The position numbers and the translations under genes were made by a program. Below, in pieces: positions 43,206-52,206 of a DNA stretch of 64,000 bases. The notes beneath the pieces are model-generated. The model was given only the letters and a program-made list of their open reading frames with translations, was not told the DNA's origin and made no database searches. The stretch's first letter is position 1. Each line of letters opens with the position of its first letter. The stretch comes from JAGPUQ01 sp041594335 (lineage in GTDB: Bacteria > Pseudomonadota > Gammaproteobacteria > Pseudomonadales > Porticoccaceae): assembly GCA_041594335.1 (NCBI GenBank), contig JBFHML010000003.1:14643-78642 (forward strand), given 5' to 3'.

Positions 43206-44468
43206 CTAAATTTGCAGCAGAATCTTGGCCGGATACTCGATCATCTCCTTGATCGCGACCAGAAACCGCACCGCATCACGCCCATCAATCAGGCGATGAT
43301 CGTAAGACAGCGCCAGATACATCATCGGACGGATGACTATTTCACCGTCCTCGACGACCGGGCGCTCCTTGATCGTATGCATACCCAGAATCGCCGACTG
43401 TGGCGGATTCAAAATGGGCGTCGACAACAGCGACCCAAACACGCCGCCATTGGTAATCGTGAAGGTGCCGCCCGTCATCTCGTCGATGGTCAGCTTGCCT
43501 GACCGCGCGCGCTCACCAAAATCCGCAATCTTGCTCTCGATTTCCGCCATGCTGAGATTATCGGCATCACGCAGTACCGGCACGACGAGGCCGCGGTCAG
43601 TGGACACCGCCACGCCGACATCCTGATAGGCATGGTAGATGACATCATTCCCATCGATCGATGCGTTGACCTGTGGAAACCGCTTCAGCGCCTCCACCGC
43701 CGCTTTGACGAAAAAACTCATGAATCCGAGCCTGACCCCGTTATGCACCCGCGCGAATTCGTCCTTGTACTGCGCTCGAACATCCATCACCCGATGCATG
43801 TCCACCTCGTTGAAGGTGGTCAACATCGCGGTAGTTCGGGTCACCTCGAGCAAGCGCTCGGCAATCCGCGCGCGCATCCGGCTCATGGGCACCCGGCGTT
43901 CCAGGCGCTCACCCACACCAACAGCGGGTTCCGCTGCTGCGGTCGCGGGGCTTTCCGCGGCGGCGCGCGCAGCCGGGGCCGCTGTCACCCCCGCGGTCTC
44001 TTGGGGTGCCCGGTAATTGACCACATCCTCCTTGGTGATACGCCCGTCCCGCCCGCTGCCGGAGACCCGCCCGAGGTCAACGCCGCGCTCCTCTGCAAGC
44101 TTACGCGCCGCTGGGCTCGCAAGGCCGACCGCCGCACCACTGGGCGCAGGCGTAGCCTCGACCGCCGGCGCTTCGGCGGCCTCCTGGCGACCCGCCTCGT
44201 CCCGCGGCGTTCCGGATTCCACCGCCCCGGCACCTTCAGCGAATTTCGCCAGGAGCTCCCCGGTGTGAACGACGTCCTGCTCCTGTTTGAGAATCTCCAC
44301 TAGGCTGCCGTCGGTTGGCGCCACCACCTCGATCACGACCTTATCGGTCTCGATATCGACCAACACTTCATCCCTGGCGGCATGCTCGCCGGGCTGCTTG
44401 TGCCATTTCGCAACCGTGCCCTCTTGAATGGACTCGGGAAAAGTGGGCGTGACGATGTCTGTAGCCAT
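43206..44468 (-). CDS. sucB: Dihydrolipoamide succinyltransferase (E2 of 2-oxoglutarate dehydrogenase)
   Basis: 420 residues. A single lipoyl domain at 1-75 has the lipoylated Lys in DIETDKVVIEV. A flexible Ala/Pro/Glu linker and a peripheral-subunit-binding domain (SPAARKLAEERGVDLGRVSG near 120-150) follow, then another Ala-rich linker and the catalytic domain ending with SYDHRLIDGRDAV. It transfers the succinyl group to CoA. One lipoyl domain and the sucA neighbour support SucB over pyruvate-type E2. It lies 35 bases after sucA. Confidence 0.97.
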   Translation of the reverse strand: MATDIVTPTFPESIQEGTVAKWHKQPGEHAARDEVLVDIETDKVVIEVVAPTDGSLVEILKQEQDVVHTGELLAKFAEGAGAVESGTPRDEAGRQEAAEAPAVEATPAPSGAAVGLASPAARKLAEERGVDLGRVSGSGRDGRITKEDVVNYRAPQETAGVTAAPAARAAAESPATAAAEPAVGVGERLERRVPMSRMRARIAERLLEVTRTTAMLTTFNEVDMHRVMDVRAQYKDEFARVHNGVRLGFMSFFVKAAVEALKRFPQVNASIDGNDVIYHAYQDVGVAVSTDRGLVVPVLRDADNLSMAEIESKIADFGERARSGKLTIDEMTGGTFTITNGGVFGSLLSTPILNPPQSAILGMHTIKERPVVEDGEIVIRPMMYLALSYDHRLIDGRDAVRFLVAIKEMIEYPAKILLQI

Positions 44469-44503
44469 CTGTGGATGTTCCTTGAGCGGTAGCGGCCGGA
44501 GAT

Positions 44504-47341
44504 TTAGGACAAGGGCTCCAGGGCCTGGTCAATAAAGCGCTGCTGCTCCTCCAAGTGCGAGGAGAGATGCCCGGTAGCCGGAGAGGCCGAGGGGTCCCGG
44601 CCTACATAGCGCAAGTAAAGTCTGTCATTGATGCGTCCCAGCACAGCGCGCATATGATGTTGCAGGTTGTACCAAACCCCCTGATTCATCGGCTCTTCCT
44701 GGCACCAGAGCACATCTTCACAGCGATTGTAGTGACGCAAGGCCGCTTCGAGACCCGCTTCGTCAAAGGGGTAGAGCTGCTCGATACGCACCAATGCAAT
44801 GTGGTCGAGGTTACGCTTTTCGCGCTCCTCATAGAGGTGGTAGTACACCTTGCCCGAACAGAGGACAACGCGGCGAATGCGACTCGCATCCTGCAGATGA
44901 TCGGCGATTACCGTTGCGAACGAGCCATGCGCGAGCTCCTCCAACGAGGAGGTTGCCAGGCGATGACGCAAAATCCATTTCGGACTCATCACGATGAGCG
45001 GACGGCGCAGCGGACGGATAACCTGTCGCCTGAGCATGTGGAACAGCTGAGCGGGAGTGGTCGGAATACACACCTGCATATTGCCCTCGGCACATTGCTG
45101 CAGGAAACGCTCCAGTCGCGCCGATGAGTGCTCCGGCCCCTGCCCTTCGTAGCCATGAGGCAACAGCAGGGTCAGGCCGCTCAAACGCCCCCACTTCTGT
45201 TCTCCGGCGGCAATAAACTGATCAATCACCACCTGAGCGCCATTGACGAAATCCCCGAACTGGGCTTCCCAGAGCACCAGGGCATTGGGTGTCGCCGTGG
45301 CATATCCGTACTCGAAACCCAGCACGGCCTCCTCGGACAGGATAGAGTCGTGGATATCACAGCGCGGTTGACCTTCGCGCAGGTGCTGCAGGGGCATATA
45401 GGACGCCCCATCCCGTTGATTGACGACTACCGCGTGCCGATGGGAAAAAGTCCCCCGCGTGCTGTCCTGTCCGGTGAGTCGGATCTGATAGCCCTGCTCC
45501 AGCAAAGTCGCATAGGCCAACAACTCGGCCATGCCCCAGTTGAGCGGCAAGGCACCTCCAGCCATTTTGCGGCGATCGTCGTAGATCTTGCCGACTTGGC
45601 GCTGCAGCACGATGCCTTCCGGGATATGGCAGATACGCTGGGCGAGTTCCTGCAATTTCTGTAAATCAAAGCGCGTATCGGCAGGCGTCGTCCAATCGTG
45701 GCCGAGGTAGGGCGTCCAGTCGACGAACAGCGCCGTATCCGGCGAGGAAACTAGGTTATAGGCCACATATTCGCCGCGATCCAAGCTATCTCGGTAAGCA
45801 TTCAGCATCTGCTGGGATTGCTGCTCGGTAATGATGCCCTCGGCAATCAGCGTCTCGGCGAACAGGGCCCGGGTGGTCTTGTGCGAGCGAATGCGCTCAT
45901 ACATTTGGGGCTGGGTTGCCGAAGGCTCGTCGGTCTCATTATGGCCACGGCGCCGATAGCAGACCAAATCAATCACAACATCCTTGCGGAACTGATAACG
46001 GTAATCCATAGCGACCAGCGCGGCGAACAGCACGGCGTCCGGATCGTCGGCGTTAACGTGAAAGATGGGAGCCTGCACCATTTTCGCGATGTCGGTGCAA
46101 TACTCGGTGGAACGGACATCCTCGCGGCGGCTGGTGGTAAAACCGATCTGATTATTCACCACGATGTGGACAGTGCCGCCCGTCTTAAAGGCGCGGGTCT
46201 GCGACAACTGAAAGGTTTCCATCACCACGCCCTGGCCCGCGAAAGCTGCATCGCCGTGGACCAGGATCGGCACTACGGTTCGGCCCTCGCCATCGCCGCG
46301 GCGATCTTGGCGGGCGCGTGTCGAACCCTCGACTACCGGAGAAACGATCTCCAGGTGCGATGGATTGAAGCTCAGCGCGAGGTGTACCTCGCCACCCGGC
46401 GTCATGACATTGGAGGAAAATCCCTGGTGATACTTCACGTCACCGGAAGTGTGTATGGCTTTCTTGCCCTCAAATTCGTCGAACAACTCCGCCGGGTTCT
46501 TACCCAACACGTTGACCAGGACATTTAGTCGGCCCCGGTGAGCCATCCCCAGGACGATCTCCTTGGCACCGTATTCCCCGGCTCGATAGATGAGCGCATC
46601 GATCGACGGAATCAGCGACTCGCTCCCCTCAAGGCCAAAGCGCTTGGTACCCGGATACTTGGAATCGAGGTGCTTTTCGAGACCTTCGGCCGCAGTCAGG
46701 CGCCCCAAAATCCGCACGCGCAGCTCGGAATCGTAACGCGGCCGGGAGCGTTGACGTTCAAAGCGCTGCTGGAGCCATTGCTTTTCCTCCAGCGAGGTAA
46801 TGTGCATGAACTCCGGACCCAGGGTTCCACAGTAGGTGGCCTCCAACGCCTCGATGATCTCCCGCAGGGGAGCCTCTTCCTTGCCGATATAGAGCGGCCC
46901 CGCCTGGAACGTGGTATCGAGGTCAGCGGGTGTGAGGCCATGAAATCCCAACTCCAAATCAGGCACTTGGTCTCGCTCCATCAGCCCCAGCGGATCGAGA
47001 CGAGCCTTCTGATGCCCTCGCTCGCGATAAGAGCTGATGAGTTCGAGAACGCGTACTTGTTTGCGCTCGTGCTCGACATTGATGCCGCCGGAGCCGGGAG
47101 CGGGGATCGGGCGGGCCTGGCGCCGTCCCATGAGCTCGAAGTGTGCCCGCACCGTGTCGTGGGAGATGTCTGGCGTGACTACACCATCGATGTGAGGCAG
47201 GGTGTCGAAATACGCCCGCCACTGCTCAGGCACCGCATTGGGATCGTGCAGATAGGCTTCGTAAAGCCCTTCCACGTAGGCGGCGTTCCCCCCAGAAAGA
47301 TGGGAGGTGCGCCGAAACCGCTCGACAACGCTTTCTGACAT
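44504..47341 (-). CDS. sucA: 2-oxoglutarate dehydrogenase E1 component
   Basis: 945 residues (E. coli 933). A thiamine diphosphate enzyme that decarboxylates 2-oxoglutarate and reductively succinylates SucB. VERFRRTSHLSGGNAAYVEG starts the N-terminal E2-binding helix, GMAHRGRLNVLVNVLGK and HGDAAFAGQGVVMETFQLSQ bind cofactor, and the transketolase-like second half holds VLGFEYGYATATPNALV and HGYEGQGPEHSSARLERFLQ. It begins 82 bases after sdhB and is within the same transcription direction. Confidence 0.97.
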   Translation of the reverse strand: MSESVVERFRRTSHLSGGNAAYVEGLYEAYLHDPNAVPEQWRAYFDTLPHIDGVVTPDISHDTVRAHFELMGRRQARPIPAPGSGGINVEHERKQVRVLELISSYRERGHQKARLDPLGLMERDQVPDLELGFHGLTPADLDTTFQAGPLYIGKEEAPLREIIEALEATYCGTLGPEFMHITSLEEKQWLQQRFERQRSRPRYDSELRVRILGRLTAAEGLEKHLDSKYPGTKRFGLEGSESLIPSIDALIYRAGEYGAKEIVLGMAHRGRLNVLVNVLGKNPAELFDEFEGKKAIHTSGDVKYHQGFSSNVMTPGGEVHLALSFNPSHLEIVSPVVEGSTRARQDRRGDGEGRTVVPILVHGDAAFAGQGVVMETFQLSQTRAFKTGGTVHIVVNNQIGFTTSRREDVRSTEYCTDIAKMVQAPIFHVNADDPDAVLFAALVAMDYRYQFRKDVVIDLVCYRRRGHNETDEPSATQPQMYERIRSHKTTRALFAETLIAEGIITEQQSQQMLNAYRDSLDRGEYVAYNLVSSPDTALFVDWTPYLGHDWTTPADTRFDLQKLQELAQRICHIPEGIVLQRQVGKIYDDRRKMAGGALPLNWGMAELLAYATLLEQGYQIRLTGQDSTRGTFSHRHAVVVNQRDGASYMPLQHLREGQPRCDIHDSILSEEAVLGFEYGYATATPNALVLWEAQFGDFVNGAQVVIDQFIAAGEQKWGRLSGLTLLLPHGYEGQGPEHSSARLERFLQQCAEGNMQVCIPTTPAQLFHMLRRQVIRPLRRPLIVMSPKWILRHRLATSSLEELAHGSFATVIADHLQDASRIRRVVLCSGKVYYHLYEEREKRNLDHIALVRIEQLYPFDEAGLEAALRHYNRCEDVLWCQEEPMNQGVWYNLQHHMRAVLGRINDRLYLRYVGRDPSASPATGHLSSHLEEQQRFIDQALEPLS

Positions 47342-47422
47342 CGGACTTCGACCTCGATCAGCCGCCGGCCTGCGCAGTGTAGCAGTCTCCGTGCAGCCAC
47401 CGGAGACTGCCCCGCAGCTGCA

Positions 47423-48127
47423 TCAGGTTCCGCTGCGCAGCAGCATGTTGCGGATATGACCGATCGCTCGGGTGGGGTTCAGTTCCTTGGGACACACGGA
47501 GACGCAGTTCTGGATTCCGTGACAACGAAACACGCTGAACGGATCATCCAGCTCTGAGAGCCGTTCCTCGGTCGCAGTATCCCGACTGTCCGCCAAAAAT
47601 CGATAGGCTTGCAACAACCCGGCCGGACCAATGAACTTGTCGGGATTCCACCAAAAAGAGGGGCAGGATGTCGAACAACAGGCACAGAGGATACATTCGT
47701 ACAGGCCGTCGAGCTTAGCGCGATCCGCTGGGGACTGCAGACGCTCGATCGCTGGGGCCGGATCCTCGTTGATCAACCAGGGGCGAATTTTTTCGTACTG
47801 CGCGTAGAACTGACTCATGTCGATGACGAGGTCACGGATCACCGGCAAGCCCGGCAAAGGGCGCAGCACCAACCGGTTCTTCTTTACGCTCTCGGACAAC
47901 GGGGTGATACAGGCCAGTCCATTCTTGCCGTTGATGTTCACGCCATCCGAACCGCACACCCCTTCGCGGCAGGAACGGCGAAACGTCAAACTCGGATCCT
48001 GCGCCTTGAGCAGCTCCATCACGTCCAACACCATGAGGTCCTTACCACCGGTGTCGAGTTGATAATCCTGCATGCGCGGCGCGCTATCAGTATCCGGATT
48101 GTACCGGTAGACACTCACATTCAGCAT
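47423..48127 (-). CDS. sdhB: Succinate dehydrogenase iron-sulfur subunit
   Basis: 234 residues. Three Cys clusters are visible: CREGVCGSDGVNINGKNGLAC for [2Fe-2S], CILCACCSTSC for [4Fe-4S], and CHGIQNCVSVCPKELNP for [3Fe-4S]. It passes electrons from the SdhA flavin to quinone in the membrane anchor. 12 bases after sdhA. Confidence 0.98.
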   Translation of the reverse strand: MLNVSVYRYNPDTDSAPRMQDYQLDTGGKDLMVLDVMELLKAQDPSLTFRRSCREGVCGSDGVNINGKNGLACITPLSESVKKNRLVLRPLPGLPVIRDLVIDMSQFYAQYEKIRPWLINEDPAPAIERLQSPADRAKLDGLYECILCACCSTSCPSFWWNPDKFIGPAGLLQAYRFLADSRDTATEERLSELDDPFSVFRCHGIQNCVSVCPKELNPTRAIGHIRNMLLRSGT

Positions 48128-48139
48128 GGTCTAGACCCC

Positions 48140-49909
48140 TCAATAAGTGCGCGTCTTGGGTTCGAAAGCCGGGCGCGTTTTGGGCGTGAAATTGACCGCG
48201 CGCTTGGCCACCTCTCGAGTCTCCGGCAGATACAACGAATGGCACAGCCAGTTTTCGTCATCGCGGTCCGGACAATCCTCTCGGGCATGAGCGCCTCGAC
48301 TCTCGGCCCGGGCTTCGGCGGCGATCGCTGTCGCCTCGGCAACCTCCAGCAAATTCTGCAGTTCCAGCGCCTCGATCCGTGCCGTATTGAAGGCACGGCT
48401 GTGATCCTCAAGTCGCACATTGCCAATGCGCTCACGCAGCTCGCGCAACTTGCCAACGCCCTCGCGCATGTAGTCGCCACGCCGGAATACACCAAAGTGG
48501 TTCTGCATGATCGTCTGTAGCTCACGACGCAGGTCGGCAGTGCGCTCCCCGTCGTTGGTATCCAGACCGCGCAGCCGCGACAGGGACGCCTCGACATCGT
48601 CGTCGGCAGCATCGCGCAGCGCGATCCCCTCACGCAAGGCGCGCTCGATAAAGAGACCAGACGCGCGTCCGAACACCACCAAGTCGAGCAGCGAATTCCC
48701 ACCGAGGCGATTAGCCCCATGTACGGAGACACAGGCAACCTCGCCACAGGCATACAGCCCCGGCACGACACGGTCCTCACCATCGGGGCCCCGAGCCAAC
48801 GCCTGACCGTGAACATTGGTGGGGATACCCCCCATCATGTAATGGCAGGTCGGCACCACCGGAATCGCCTCCTGCACCGGATCGACATGGGCGAACGTTT
48901 TGGATAACTCGCAGATGCCGGGTAGACGGCTGTGGAGCACCTCTTCCCCGAGATGATCCAGCTTGAGCAGCACATGATCCCCCTCAGGGCCGCAACCGCG
49001 GCCGGCGAGGATCTCCAGCACCATCGAGCGGGCGACCACATCCCGACCGGCGAGATCCTTGGCATTCGGCGCATAGCGCTCCATGAAGCGCTCGCCGTCC
49101 TTGTTGACCAGGTAGCCCCCTTCACCGCGACAACCCTCGGTAACCAGCACGCCGGCACCGGCGATCCCGGTCGGGTGAAATTGCCACATCTCGATATCCT
49201 GCACCGGAAAACCGGCCCGCAACGCCATAGCCACACCGTCACCGGTGTTGATATGGGCATTGGTGGTAGAGGCATAGATGCGCCCGGCGCCACCCGTAGC
49301 GAAAACCGTGGCCCGACATTTGACATGAACCACGTCGCCCGTCTCGATATCGATGGCGATTACCCCAACGACAGCGCCATCCTGATTCTTGACCAGATCG
49401 ACGGCAAACCACTCATTGAGGAATACCGTATTGTTCTTGAGATTGTTCTGATAGAGGGTGTGTAGCAACGCATGCCCCGTGCGATCGGCCGCCGCACAGG
49501 TACGGGCTGCTTGGCCACCTTCGCCGAAGTTCTTCGACTGACCACCGAAGGGGCGCTGATAGATTCGACCCTCTTCGGTGCGCGAGAAGGGTAGCCCCAT
49601 ATGCTCGAGCTCGAACACGGCTTCCGGGCCGACGGAGCACATATATTCGATGGCGTCTTGATCACCGATATAGTCAGATCCCTTGACGGTGTCATACATG
49701 TGCCACTGCCACTGATCTGCCGGGTCGGCACTCGCGATGGCGCAAGTAATACCCCCTTGCGCAGAGACCGTATGGGAGCGGGTCGGAAACACCTTGGAAA
49801 TGACCGCGGTCTTATAGCCGGACTGCGCCAACTGCAGGGCCGCGCGCATACCCGCGCCACCACCACCGACGATGACCGCGTCAAAGGAAATCGTGTGTAC
49901 CCTCGCCAT
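48140..49909 (-). CDS. sdhA: Succinate dehydrogenase flavoprotein subunit
   Basis: 589 residues (E. coli 588). FAD-binding DAVIVGGGGAGMRAALQLAQ; the covalent-FAD His lies in PTRSHTVSAQGGI near 44. NGEXFME-type DGERFMERYAPNAKDL and the active-site HYMMGGIPTN follow; the C-terminus LCHSLYLPETREV is typical. It oxidises succinate to fumarate. It starts 4 bases after sdhD. Confidence 0.98.
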   Translation of the reverse strand: MARVHTISFDAVIVGGGGAGMRAALQLAQSGYKTAVISKVFPTRSHTVSAQGGITCAIASADPADQWQWHMYDTVKGSDYIGDQDAIEYMCSVGPEAVFELEHMGLPFSRTEEGRIYQRPFGGQSKNFGEGGQAARTCAAADRTGHALLHTLYQNNLKNNTVFLNEWFAVDLVKNQDGAVVGVIAIDIETGDVVHVKCRATVFATGGAGRIYASTTNAHINTGDGVAMALRAGFPVQDIEMWQFHPTGIAGAGVLVTEGCRGEGGYLVNKDGERFMERYAPNAKDLAGRDVVARSMVLEILAGRGCGPEGDHVLLKLDHLGEEVLHSRLPGICELSKTFAHVDPVQEAIPVVPTCHYMMGGIPTNVHGQALARGPDGEDRVVPGLYACGEVACVSVHGANRLGGNSLLDLVVFGRASGLFIERALREGIALRDAADDDVEASLSRLRGLDTNDGERTADLRRELQTIMQNHFGVFRRGDYMREGVGKLRELRERIGNVRLEDHSRAFNTARIEALELQNLLEVAEATAIAAEARAESRGAHAREDCPDRDDENWLCHSLYLPETREVAKRAVNFTPKTRPAFEPKTRTY

Positions 49910-49913
49910 CGCC

Positions 49914-50285
49914 TCAGACTCCCCAGAGAATATCGATTGCCCACACCACGTAGGCCAGAATCAGTGCAATCGCTGCCAGCTGGAGGACTACCCGCAACGG
50001 GGTTGCCACCGGGCCCATCAAGCGCACGGTCACGTAATCGGTGAGAACCGCCCAAATGCCGATCCAGGCGTGAGCCGCGATGGCAAGCACCGTAGCCAGC
50101 GTCAGCAAGCGCACCCAAAATTGCTGGTGAAGCATCGCCCAGTCGATATAGGTGAGGTTGGGATGGGTGACGAGATACCCCACCATGATGACCACATACA
50201 GCAAGATCACCACCGCACTGACGCGCTGAATGAGCCAATCCGAGAGCCCGCTACGCCCCAAGCTCGTAACCGGTTTCACCCCCAT
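49914..50285 (-). CDS. sdhD: Succinate dehydrogenase membrane anchor subunit SdhD
   Basis: 123 residues with three membrane helices. SGLSDWLIQRVSAVVILLYV holds the Ser-Arg of the quinone site, and AAHAWIGIWAVLTDYV the haem/quinone His-Trp. It anchors SdhAB with SdhC in the inner membrane. Its start overlaps sdhC by 10 bases. Confidence 0.95.
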   Translation of the reverse strand: MGVKPVTSLGRSGLSDWLIQRVSAVVILLYVVIMVGYLVTHPNLTYIDWAMLHQQFWVRLLTLATVLAIAAHAWIGIWAVLTDYVTVRLMGPVATPLRVVLQLAAIALILAYVVWAIDILWGV

Positions 50286-50653
50286 AGCCAGACTCCCGTC
50301 GCAATCACCAGGATCCCGGTGAAAATCAATACTAGGCGTGCACCCAGCACGCCCCCACGTAAGCTTTCACCGATGCCCAGGTCCATCACCAGATGGCGAA
50401 TGCCCGCAACCAAGTGATAGGCCAATGCCGCCAGCAATACCCAGAGCAGCAATTTGAACCAGAAGCTGGAAAAAACTTCCTGGAGTGATGCGAATCCATT
50501 CGCGGAACTCAGGCTAACATCCAGCATCCAAAGCGCCAGCCCCGCCAGGGCCAACAACACCATTCCGGAAATCCTGTGCAGAATGGAAACATATGCGGTT
50601 ATCGGCAAACGCATGCTGCCAATATCCAGGTTCACGGGTCTTTTATCGTTCAC
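50276..50653 (-). CDS. sdhC: Succinate dehydrogenase cytochrome b556 subunit
   Basis: 125 residues with three membrane helices. VSILHRISGMVLLALAGLAL carries the conserved HRxSG near residue 30, and YHLVAGIRHLVMDLG gives the haem-ligand His. Forms the quinone site with SdhD. First gene of the sdhCDAB-sucAB-lpdA-sucCD unit, with a promoter about 105 bases upstream. Confidence 0.96.
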   Translation of the reverse strand: MNDKRPVNLDIGSMRLPITAYVSILHRISGMVLLALAGLALWMLDVSLSSANGFASLQEVFSSFWFKLLLWVLLAALAYHLVAGIRHLVMDLGIGESLRGGVLGARLVLIFTGILVIATGVWLWG

Positions 50654-50759
50654 GGCTGCACTGCCTTAGGCTGAATGGGGAAGGAGGGGCCCCGAAGCGG
50701 GCGCACAAAAATCACCGGCTACAGGCTGCAGCGCTGCAGGAACCGGCCGGCGGCGGCGA

Positions 50760-50789
50760 ATTATAGAAATAACCGTCTGGCGATTACAA
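50760..50789 (-). promoter_or_regulatory. Candidate sigma-70 promoter of sdhC
   Basis: On the minus strand TTGTAA (50784-50789), an 18-base spacer and a perfect TATAAT (50760-50765). The predicted start lies about 100 bases before sdhC and serves the succinate dehydrogenase/2-oxoglutarate dehydrogenase cluster. Confidence 0.6.
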
Positions 50790-50808
50790 CGCAATATCCA
50801 TCATCAAA

Positions 50809-50838
50809 TTGACAATCCCGCGCTGGCAGCGGTAGGCT
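50809..50838 (+). promoter_or_regulatory. Candidate sigma-70 promoter of gltA
   Basis: A perfect TTGACA (50809-50814), 18-base spacer and TAGGCT (50833-50838, three of six). It is back to back with the sdhC promoter, 20 bases apart, so one bound regulator could affect both. Confidence 0.45.
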
Positions 50839-50910
50839 GCGCTGCCTTTTATTAGCATTATGCCCATACTCACGTACGCCGTCCCGGCCGTTAATTTGGA
50901 GATGAAGTAG

Positions 50911-52200
50911 ATGACCGAGCGCAAAGCGATTCTCTCGATTCCGGGACAATCCCCCATCGAACTACCCATCCTCAAGGGCACGCTTGGGCAAGACGTCATC
51001 GATATCGCCGCACTTGGGCAGCACGACCATTTTTCCTTTGATCCCGGCTTCACAGCAACGGCATCCTGCGAGTCGAAGATTACTTACATCGATGGCGACC
51101 AGGGCATTCTGCTACACCGCGGCTATCCCATCGAGGAACTGGCCCAAAAATCGGATTACCTCGAAACCTGCTACCTGTTGCTCAATGGTGAACTCCCCAA
51201 TCAGCAACAAAAGGCAGAATTCGAAAATATTATTACTACGCATACCATGGTCAACCGCTCGGTCGAGCAGTTTCTCTCCGGATTTCGCTACGACTCCCAC
51301 CCGATGGCGATGATGTGTGGCGTGGTCGGCGCACTTTCCTCCTTCTACCACGACTCTTTGGATATCACCGACCCGCAGCATCGCATGATCACTGCCCACC
51401 GACTGATCGCCAAAATGCCGACCATCGCGGCCATGTGCTACAAGCACTATATCGGTCAGCCCTATATGTATCCGCGCAATGAACTCAAATACGCGGAAAA
51501 TTTCCTCAACATGATGTTTGGGACCCCCTGCGAGAATCGGCCGATCAGCCCCGTGCTCGCACGCGCCATGGATCTACTGTTTTTGCTCCACGCCGACCAC
51601 GAGCAAAACGCGTCCACCTCGACCGTCCGCCTCGCCGGCTCTTCCGGGGCCAACCCCTTCTCCTGCATTGCCGCCGGCATCGCCGCCCTGTGGGGACCTT
51701 CTCACGGTGGGGCCAACCAGGCGGTGCTGGAAATGCTCGCCGAGATTGGCGACGAAAAGCACATTGACCAGTTCGTCAAGCGCGCCAAGGACAAGAATGA
51801 TCCGTTTCGTTTGATGGGCTTCGGCCATCGCGTGTACAAGAACTTCGACCCCCGGGCCAAAGTCATGAAGCAAGCCTGCGACGATGTGCTTGCGGAACTG
51901 GGGATCGAAGACGACCCATTGCTAAAAATCGCCAAAAAACTAGAAAGAATTGCGCTAGAAGACGACTATTTTGTCGACAAAAAACTCTACCCCAATGTCG
52001 ACTTCTACTCTGGCATCATCATGAAAGCGATCGGCATTCCCACGGAGATGTTCACCGTGATTTTCGCCACCGGCCGTACGGTAGGCTGGATCGCGCACTG
52101 GAATGAAATGATCAGCAACAGCTACAAGATCGGTCGCCCACGACAGCTCTACACTGGGGAGCAGCGACGCGCCATCACCCCTCTCGCCGAACGCGGATAG
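50911..52200 (+). CDS. gltA: Citrate synthase (type II)
   Basis: 429 residues (E. coli 427). It condenses acetyl-CoA and oxaloacetate. The catalytic residues are seen in GPSHGGANQAV (His), GFGHRVYKNFDPRA (His) and YPNVDFYSGIIM (Asp). The N-terminal FDPGFTATASCESKITYIDG belongs to the hexameric, NADH-sensitive type of Gram-negative bacteria. GGAG lies 8 bases before the ATG. Divergent from sdhC across 257 bases and convergent with the mscK-like gene. Confidence 0.98.
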   Translation: MTERKAILSIPGQSPIELPILKGTLGQDVIDIAALGQHDHFSFDPGFTATASCESKITYIDGDQGILLHRGYPIEELAQKSDYLETCYLLLNGELPNQQQKAEFENIITTHTMVNRSVEQFLSGFRYDSHPMAMMCGVVGALSSFYHDSLDITDPQHRMITAHRLIAKMPTIAAMCYKHYIGQPYMYPRNELKYAENFLNMMFGTPCENRPISPVLARAMDLLFLLHADHEQNASTSTVRLAGSSGANPFSCIAAGIAALWGPSHGGANQAVLEMLAEIGDEKHIDQFVKRAKDKNDPFRLMGFGHRVYKNFDPRAKVMKQACDDVLAELGIEDDPLLKIAKKLERIALEDDYFVDKKLYPNVDFYSGIIMKAIGIPTEMFTVIFATGRTVGWIAHWNEMISNSYKIGRPRQLYTGEQRRAITPLAERG

Positions 52201-52206
52201 CTCGGC

